Positions 56,401 through 64,000 of a stretch of DNA of 64,000 bases are shown piece after piece. Position numbers and translations under genes: made by a program. The stretch lies in contig RPFO01000072.1 in NCBI GenBank assembly GCA_009746045.1, forward strand, positions 453,105-517,104, in the 5' to 3' direction. Position 1 is the first letter of the stretch. Every line of letters begins with the position of its first letter. This DNA is from Mesostigma viride (taxonomy: Eukaryota > Streptophyta > Mesostigmatophyceae > Mesostigmatales > Mesostigmataceae). The notes below the pieces were generated by a model. That model made no database searches. It was not told the DNA's origin and saw only the letters and a program-made list of their open reading frames with translations.

Positions 56401-59400
56401 AACGCAAGATAGAAGGGAGTCGGATAAACGCAAGATCGAAGGGAGTCGGACAAACGCAAGATCGAAGGGAGTCGAACAAACGCAAGATCGAAGAGAGTCG
56501 AACAAACGCAAGATCGAAGGGAGTCGAACAAACGCAAGATCGAAGGGAGTCGGACAAACGCAAGATCGAAGGGAGTTTGACAAACGCAAGATCGAAGGGA
56601 GTCGGACAAACGCAAGATCGAAGGGAGTCGGACAAACACAAGATCGAAGGGAGTCGGACAAACACAAGATCGAAGAGAGTCGGACAAACGCACGATCGAA
56701 GGGAGTCGGATAAACGCAAGATCGAAGGGAGTCGGACAAACACAAGATCGAAGGGAGTCGGACAAACACAAGATAGAAGGGAGTCGAACAAACGCAAGAT
56801 CGAAGGGAGTCGGACAAACGCAAGATCGAAGGGAGTCGGACAAACGCAAGATCGAAGGGAGTCGGACAAACGCAAGATCGAAGGGAGTCGGACAAACGCA
56901 AGATCGAAGGGAGTCGGACAAACGCAAGATCGAAGAGAGTCGAACAAACGCAAGATCGAAGGGAGTCGGACAAACGCAAGATCGAAGGGAGGCGGACAAA
57001 CGCAAGATCGAAGAGAGTCGGACAAACGCAAGATCGAAGGGAGTTGGACAAACGCAAGATCGAAGCGAGTCGGACAAACGCAAGATCGAAGGGAGTCGGA
57101 CAAACGCAAGATCGAAGGGAGTTGGACAAACGCAAGATCGAAGCGAGTCGGACAAACACAAGATCGAAGGGAGTCGGACAAACACAAGATCGAAGCGAGT
57201 CGGACAAACGCAAGATCGAAGGGAGTCGGATAAACTCAAGATCGAAGGGAGTCGGACAAACGCAAGATCGAAGGGAGTCAGACAAACACAAGATCGAAGG
57301 GAGTCGGACAAACGCAAGATCGAAGGGAGTCAGACAAACGCAAGATCGAAGGGAGTTGGACAAACACAAGATCGAAGGGAGTCAGACAATCGCAAGATCG
57401 AAGGGAGTCGGACAAACACAAGATCGAAGGGAGTCGGACAAACGCAAGATCGAAGGGAGTCGAACAAACGCAAGATAGAAGAGAGTCGGACAAACACAAG
57501 ATCAAAGGGGGTCGGACAAACGCAAGATCGAAGGGAGTCGGACAAACGCAAGATAGAAGGGAGTTGGACAAACGCAAGATCGAAGGGAGTTGGACAAACG
57601 CAAGATAGAAGGGAGTCGGACAAACACAAGATCGAAGGGAGTCGGACAAACACAAGATCGAAGGGAGTCGGACAAACGCAAGATAGAAGGGAGTTGGACA
57701 AACACAAGATCGAAGAGAGTCGGACAAACGCAAGATCGAAGGGAGTCGGACAAACGCAAGATCGAAGGGAGTCGGACAAACGCAAGATCGAAGGGAGTCG
57801 GACAAACGCAAGATCGAAGGGAGTCGGACAAACGCAAGATCGAAGGGAGTCGGACAAACACAAGATCGAAGTGAGTCGGACAAACGCAAGATCGAAGGGA
57901 GTCGGACAAACGCAAGATAGAAGGGAGTCGGACAAACGCAAGATCGAAGGGAGTCGGACAAACGCAAGATCGAAGAGAGTCGGACAAACGCAAGATCGAA
58001 GAGAGTCGGACAAACGCAAGATCGAAGGGAGTCGGACAAACGCAAGATCGAAGGGAGTCGGACAAACACAAGATAGAAGGGAGTCGGACAAACGCAAGAT
58101 CGAAGGGAGTCGGACAAATGCAAGATCGAAGAGAGTCGGACAAACGCAAGATCGAAGAGAGTCGGACAAACGCAAGATAGAAGGGAGGCGGACAAACGCA
58201 AGATCGAAGGGAGGCGGACAAACGCAAGATCGAAGGGAGTCGGACAAACGCAAGATAGAAGGGAGTCGGACAAACGCAAGATCGAAGGGAGTCGGACAAA
58301 CGCAAGATCGAAGGGAGTCGGACAAACACAAGATCGAAGTGAGTCGGACAAACGCAAGATCGAAGGGAGTCGGACAAACGCAAGATAGAAGGGAGTCGGA
58401 CAAACGCAAGATAGAAGGGAGTCGGACAAACGCAAGATCGAAGGGAGTCGGACAAACGCAAGATCGAAGGGAGTCGGACAAACGCAAGATCGAAGGGAGT
58501 CGGACAAACGCAAGATCGAAGGGAGTCGGACAAACACAAGATCGAAGTGAGACGGACAAACGCAAGATCGAAGGGAGTCGGACAAATGCAAGATCGAAGA
58601 GAGTCGGACAAACGCAAGATCGAAGGGAGTCGGACAAACGCAAGATAGAAGGGAGGCGGACAAACGCAAGATCGAAGGGAGGCGGACAAACGCAAGATCG
58701 AAGGGAGTCGGACAAACGCAAGAGACACACAAAGACAAACTACGTACACAAAGGTTTGGCATATCCTCGATCTGGAAACAAATCGCCTCACCTTCACCGC
58801 CCCCGGCTTCTCTCGTGGCGGCTCGCGAAGCGCCCGCGTAGCTGCTCTCTGGCCTCCACTCGGCGTGCCACACGGACCGATGGCTGCCCTCTGCTGGCGG
58901 ATGATTGCCCGCTCCTCCTTGCTCACCCCCCACATGACCGGCTCGCTGTGCCCGGTCCTCTGGTCCCACCTGCCACAGGCTTGCAATGTCCTCAAGGCCT
59001 GTCTCCCCCTTGCCTTGCCGTGCCCTGCCCGCTTGACTTGCCGCCCTGGCCGTCGACACTTCCGCCCCAGGGGGGTCTGCGCGACTCGTCTCCGCGTCTG
59101 GATGGCGGACGATGGTGGCAAAGGATGCACCGGGCCGGGAGGCAGGTGCGGTGGAGGGCTGCCGCGGGAGCTGCCCAGCCCTCTCCGCCCGCAGCAGGGC
59201 CTTGGCCCACGCGCTCTTGCCACCTGTCGCGCCCGCGCTTATGTCCGCCGTGCCGTGGGCGCCGGTCGCGGTGCTTGGCTTGGGACCGGCCTGCAGCAGA
59301 TCCGCCGCGAAGGGGGGGACAAGGATGTGTGGTTGGTAGATTCCACACTAGTATGCTAGTACTAGTATGGAAATATATCCACACTAGTATGCTAGTACTA

Positions 59401-62400
59401 GTATGGAAATATATCCACACTAGTATGCTAGTACTAGTATGAAAATATATCCACACTAGTATGCTAGTACTAGTATGGAAATATATCCACACTAGTATGC
59501 TAGTACTAGTATGGAAATATATCCACACTAGTATACTAGTACTAGTATGGAAATATATCTGCTACGATTGGTAATATAGATGCGCAGCCAGCCGCTGACC
59601 GCCATTTCCATAACGTTGCCCACATGAACATTGGTGATTGGGCCGGTCTCAAAGGAAGTCCGTTCAAGATACTGTACCACTGCTATTTTTATTGGATGAA
59701 GTGAGATGGATGGGCGCAAGCAGGATTGTATTGGAACACGTGGCTTCATGCACAAGGTCAGCACCTGGAACAACTTCCCATCACAGGTCTCAGCTCAGCT
59801 CAGCCCAGGCCGCCCGACGAATCGCATGTGGAGGCATCAAGGACCTGAGGACCCGACCTTGGCGCACGGCAGCACCGAGTGCAGCTCGCAACCCAGCAGC
59901 TCAAAGGGCCACCGAGCTTGGCCATACTGCCCATGCATGCACGTGTCCCATGCGGACGCAGCGGACACAGACGGTACCTTGAAAGGGCAAGCGGATGTCC
60001 CACCCTGCAATCAAGCGCCTTTGACCTAACAGGATGCTGCCAGCTGGCGCATACCTTGGCATACAGGGGCCCGTCCTGGGCCATCATCCGCTTGAGGGAC
60101 TTGGACAGCTCCTGCCACACCACCACCTTGCCGTTGACAAACTCCGCCCCTGGCTCTGCACCCATTGGTCCCCGCATCGGTCCCTCCTGGGGTGACAAGG
60201 CACATTGATTGGATGATGTCAGCGTGAGTCCGCACAGAGAAATAAAAACACTTGCTTGTGTGGTTGTCAAGCACCACCATGTAGCGGGGTGCCTGTATCC
60301 ACAAACAGAGTGAAACTGCTGAACAAGCCACACGAAGCAGAACTAGCCAGACTTGTGACCAATCAAACCCAGTTAGCACAAAAACGCAAGCCGATCCTCG
60401 GAAGGGTGGCAGATATGCCTGGATGCATAGGCAACCGTGCAGACGACAGGCCAGCTGATAAGCAACCATGCAGATGATAGGCCAGCTGATAGGAAACGAT
60501 GCAGATGATAGGCCAGCTGATCGGCAACTATGCAGAGGATAGGCCAGCAGGTAGACTTGCACTTAAAGTTCCCCAGGTGCAAGTTCGATGAGGTCTAACG
60601 AAGGTCTAACGATGCACGATGCCAGGAGCTTTGCAACACGCACGTCAACAGGAAAAAACTTCACAAGAAAGAAACGTCACCAAAATGGCCAAAGGAAACC
60701 TGAGGGGGACCCTCAAAATTCACACACCCTAAGTGCCAGCACGATGTGCCTCGCCCTCGCAACCATCACGAGCCGCGCTGACGGGTTTAGAGTTAAGGGC
60801 TAGCAGCGTTACGGGGCCTAGCAGCATCCACAAGTAGACGCCGGCGAGGAGAAGGGCCTGCCACTGAGAAACGGGTCCAGAGAAGACCGCGGTGGCAACA
60901 GGATCCGCGCTGGCTACTGCAACGATGCCGCCGCCTCCTGCGAGAATATGCCATGTCTCACCCGGACCGGCCAGGCCGTACCTTGTGGGTGCAACCCATC
61001 CTGCACCAGCAGACATGCCCAATACCCACCAACCAGCCCACCGATCAGTCAGAGGGGCAGGCTGCCATTCACGGGCCTGGAGCGCTTCCGCCCTCACCTT
61101 GCCATGCTTCCAGAGGCTCCCTTGCGTTGCCAGCCTGAACAGAGCCGCCCGACCGGCGTGCCGAGGTCATGAGGACAGAGCGCACACACAGGTGGAGAGA
61201 TGCGGTGCCATATCAAACACGACACCAAGCGCAGGAGAGTGAAAGAGGCGCCAAAGGCAGGAGAGCGAAAAAGCTAGCCCACCCGTTCGCAAAGGCCACC
61301 GGGATCTGAGGGAGTGGCATATGCTTGTGCACCCATGGGGTTGGTATGTGCATTTGGTGTACATACGCATGTGTAGTTGGGAAATCCATGAGACAACCAG
61401 CGCAGGCCAGAAATCTAGAGAATCCGGACCATGGTAGCTCCAGCCTGCCGTTATCTTATCCGATACATGTATATGGATCTGGGGGATTGGCATACATGCG
61501 TGTCCTTGCATTGTGCGTTGGCATACGCCAATAAACGTGCTGGTGCGCCCTCAGATCCACCCCCCCCGAGCTTGCCATGCATGCGCAAACACGGTCAACC
61601 AAGGCTTGGTATCGGAACGGCAACAAAAGATGGTCATTGAACAGATCCATGCATCTCACATCCGCCGTATGACTGCTTAGATGTCTGCAAAAACATCAAC
61701 AGCGCAGGGTGCTGCGGACAGGAAGTAAAACGGCTCATGCCACCTTTGCGTGTTGACATTTTGCAGGTGTCCACACAGCCATCCTGAGCAACAAGTGCCA
61801 TAGGATCCTGTGGGCCAGAATGAGCGTCACAAAAAAGTACATATGCGTGTACACATAAAAGCTTATGAACCGTTCGATGAAAACATCCAAACTAAAGCAT
61901 GGGCTTTCGTGGACCCCAAAGGCATGCAAGCTCTTGCTGCCATGGCAAAAACCAGCCTCTTCCTAGCAATGGTCGCAGGCCACCTAAGACGATGGGCACG
62001 TGGGGACTGGGGACCCTGTCAGAGCAGGGTGACAAAGCTGCCGTGCAAAGAAATAAACCATGAGCTGCCACCGGTCCACCTGGCGCATGCACCCACCTGT
62101 CCACCTGGTGCTGAAGCAGCTGTTGCCCCTGCAGAGCCTGCACGCGCGATTGGACCAGCGCGCCCTGCGTGATAGGACGCGCAGCCGATGGGTGGCAGGC
62201 GACAGTGGCACGCAAGAAGGCAAACGTGTTGTGTGCACAAGCAGATGAATGTGCTGTTAGTGCAACAACTCGTTTCCTCAAACTCAGTTGGCCCAATGCC
62301 TGGTGAGCTATGGCACATGAGAGCCAAATGCTGAGTGCCACGAAACTGCAACGGGCCGGCTGCAGCTTAATGATAAGGGAAGAAAACATGCTACCGCGGG

Positions 62401-63070
62401 CAGCATGCAGACGTTCGTCAGACTCTGTCAAGCTCCCTTTGAAAAAGATCGCCTGCCATTCAAAACAACAGGTGGAACTGAAGGAATTCGGTTGCTGTAG
62501 GCGACAAAACGGGATGCTGTTCTGCAAAGGAAACCGAAACTGCGAGTGCAACCAAGGCACCATGACCCCCTTCTGATAGCGCCCCAGGGCGGTACTAAGG
62601 CACAGCGAGGGCAAAAGAAAGCTGGCTGCTTGCTGTAGTCGCTGCTCGCACCAGGCAGGGCCCTCTGCTCACTGCGCCCTTACAACCACCCTTGGACCGT
62701 GCGAGCACATCCCCAGTACTGCCAGCCTCCAGAAACCAAGTACCTGCCCCCGATGGTGCTTGGTACGCTGTCGCGTATGATCCCTGACACATTGCCCTTT
62801 CCAACAGGTTGCATTAGCATCCTCATGCATGGTTCCGGATCAATCTCCGCCCAGTCCCCCTCTAACACCCAAGCTGCCACACGCCTATCGCCGGGCAAGC
62901 TTGCACATCCGCAGCACATCCTCCCTGCCACGCTGGCACCTGTCATCCACTCACCTCCTCACACAGCAGGTTCATCGACCCACCTCCTTGCGGATAAGCT
63001 CCATCTGCACGCGCAGCTTGTCCCTCTTCTTGGCTGATGCGGGGCGCGGGCGTGGCGCCGCGCTGTACAT
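53407..63070 (-). CDS. Putative multi-exon gene of unknown function (incomplete model)
   Basis: Exon candidates (minus) with compatible phases: 63070-62984 (ATG; 29 residues, with KKRDKLRVQMELIRKE), possibly 62171-62112 (Gln-rich, SRVQALQGQQLLQHQ), 60186-60055 (VVVWQELSKSLKRMMAQ), 59290-58792 (Ala/Gly/Ser-rich, with SVWHAEWRPESSYAG), 54941-54640 (acidic/Ser-rich, SGSDSEEDRHAAARN) and 53502-53407 (last exon, AEIRQIIQEAGKIAKQIL, then a stop). Splice sites are canonical and phases agree: 58792 ends in phase 1 and 54941 starts in phase 1. The charged helical ends and low-complexity middle suggest a structural or adaptor protein, but I recognise no family. Exons between 62984 and 60186 are probably missing. 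The 3.8-kb intron holds the 26-bp array. The pieces might belong to more than one gene. Confidence 0.38.
53503..54639. other. Intron or intergenic stretch without recognised features
   Basis: If the unknown gene model is right this is its last intron (donor GTATGG at 54639, acceptor CCTGCAG at 53503). A 94-codon plus-strand frame at 53664-53948 has no family resemblance. Confidence 0.35.
54590..54660 (-). repeat. Duplicated donor context of the 54941-54640 exon
   Basis: Plus-strand ATAAACCATACCTCACTG occurs at about 54594 and about 54629. On the minus strand both copies contain CAGTGAG then GTATGG, the exon end and donor. Confidence 0.7.
55309..58718. repeat. 26-bp minisatellite, about 130 units
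   Basis: Unit GTCGGACAAACGCAAGATCG plus AAGGGA, with variants ATAGAAG, AAGAGA, AACACAAG and GTTGGAC. Blocks of variants recur (for example GAAGTGAGTCGG at about 57868 and 58337), implying higher-order duplication. No stop occurs in any minus frame, so frames of 400-700 codons are artefacts. It lies within the proposed 3.8-kb intron of the unknown gene. Confidence 0.97.
59337..59556. repeat. 36-bp palindrome-rich array, 6 units
   Basis: Each unit holds CCACACTAGTATGCTAGTAC and TAGTATGGAAATATAT, including the palindrome ACTAGTACTAGT-like core. It lies just upstream (minus sense) of the exon starting at 59290. Confidence 0.95.
60445..60556. repeat. About 31-bp tandem repeat, 4 units
   Basis: Units share GATAGGCCAGCTGATAGG and AACGATGCAGAT; within a proposed intron of the unknown gene. 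Confidence 0.85.
60557..62111. other. Stretch without confident genes (probable intron)
   Basis: Scattered short frames only; none has both convincing splice sites and codon bias like the neighbouring exons. Missing exons of the unknown gene could lie here. Confidence 0.3.
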
Positions 63071-63540
63071 AACGCACCCACGTGGCCACGCAGCACAGTC
63101 AGCCATTTAAGGGCTTAGTCAACCTTCAGACGTTATGCAATATAAGCCAGAAAGGCTGATGACTCTACGCTTTGGCTGGCCTGTCAAAAACCTGCGTGTC
63201 GCTGGCGGCGTCAACAGGCAGGTAGGTGCACCTTTCCAACCTTTAAAAACCGTGTGGCAGCAGCTCCCCACCATGCTGACGTGCTAACCTCACTACTAAC
63301 AAGCAAGTAAGTGCATACACATGTCCATGCATGTAGAAAACCAAGGCTTTACACGGGCATTACAACAATTTCTCTGCCTGGCGTGTGGGCATGAGAGGGA
63401 AGGAAATGGGAAAGCAACTTTCCCTTCCCAGAGGATCCATGTGTTTGCGATGCAAATGTACAACAAGCGGGTTCCCGCTGAAGCAAGCCCAGGGCGGAAG
63501 CAGACCAAAAGTTGCCCAATAAACCTAAATGAATGAAGGG
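63071..63540. promoter_or_regulatory. Region upstream of the unknown minus-strand gene
   Basis: Would hold the promoter and 5' UTR if 63070 is the start codon. No motif is recognised. Confidence 0.3.
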
Positions 63541-63542
63541 GA

Positions 63543-64000
63543 TGGGATGCCTCGCACGCATCTGTTGAATAAAGCAGATGGAGTCACCATCTTGCTCCTG
63601 TTAAATGTATCTGTTGAATAAAGCAGATGGAGTCACCATCTTGCTCCTGTTACATGTATCTGTTGAATAAAGCAGATGGAGTCACCATCCTGCTCCTGTT
63701 ACATGTCTCTGTTGAATAAAGCAGATGGAGTCACCATCCTGCTCCTGTTCAATGTATCTGCTGAATAAAAAGCAGATGGAGTCACCATCCTGCTCCTGTT
63801 CAATGTATCCGTTGAATAAAGCAGATGGAGTCACCATCCTGCTCCTGTTCAATGTATCTGTTGAATAAAGCAGATGGAGTCACCATCCTGCTCCTGTTCC
63901 ATGTATCTGTTGAATAAAGCAGATGGAGTCACCATCTTGCTCCTGTTACATGTATCTGTTGAATAAAGCAGATGGAGTCACCATCCTGCTCCTGTTACAT
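63543..64000. repeat. 49-bp minisatellite, at least 9 units, continuing past the window
   Basis: The unit contains TCTGTTGAATAAAGCAGATG, GAGTCACCATCCTGCTCCTG and TTACATGTA; one unit has a 2-base insertion near 63765. Copies are over 90% alike. Confidence 0.95.

Noticed and set aside
55236..59223. 400-700 codon frames on the minus strand with RLSDSLRSCVCPTPFDLAFV periods, and basic plus-strand frames
   Set aside because: Translation of the 26-bp array; open in several frames at once with no codon bias.
62680..62946. Minus-strand frame with WVLEGDWAEIDPEPCMRMLM
   Set aside because: Looks protein-like, but third codon positions are not GC-rich as in the accepted exons and no good splice donor follows. 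Kept out for lack of support.

Overview
The window looks like nuclear DNA of a unicellular eukaryote, most likely a green-lineage alga. Coding exons are GC-rich and separated by long introns, and 5' splice sites are strongly of the GTG type (GTGCGT, GTGAGT, GTGGGT). One gene has TGTAA, the usual green-algal poly(A) signal, 23 bases after its stop. Nothing prokaryotic (operons, Shine-Dalgarno spacing, CRISPR) is present. The lineage call is inference and no species can be named from the sequence. All exon models were built by hand from splice signals, reading phase and protein similarity.

Layout. (1) 62-9651, minus: UVRAG/Vps38-like subunit of the class III PI3-kinase complex, running off the left edge. 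(2) 9652-12550: divergent intergenic region. (3) 12551-20577, plus: a 1293-residue protein with two AAA+ ATPase modules. (4) 20.9-23.6 kb: decayed non-LTR retrotransposon fragments. (5) 23826-38890, minus: a 12-exon receptor-type class III nucleotide cyclase with signal peptide, periplasmic-binding-protein-like ectodomain, EGF-like module, one membrane span and two cyclase domains. (6) 38891-40112: divergent intergenic region. (7) 40113-45795, plus: a secreted or signal-anchored DUF3431-like protein. (8) 46.1-53.3 kb: a nest of two non-LTR families, with inverted and overlapping copies. (9) 53407-63070, minus: a less certain multi-exon gene of unknown function. (10) 63.5-64.0 kb: a 49-bp tandem array running off the right edge.

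The introns hold most of the non-coding sequence and are packed with tandem repeats: a 2.9-kb 32-bp array, a 3.4-kb 26-bp array, a 1.25-kb G-rich array and a (GGGT)n tract. Long open frames across these arrays are artefacts of stop-free units.

The most unusual observation is that at least eight 5' splice sites in four different genes sit inside short tandem duplications that copy the exon end together with the donor, up to about nine times. Second is the cyclase: its first catalytic domain keeps only the metal-binding aspartates and its second keeps only the Asn/Arg pair, so one composite active site is expected. Third, one retrotransposon family ends in a near-perfect CACGTGAC/GTCACGTG hairpin followed by a (TTAA)n tail, seen in at least seven copies. 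The genes share no obvious pathway, although two (the PI3K subunit and the cyclase) are membrane-signalling components.
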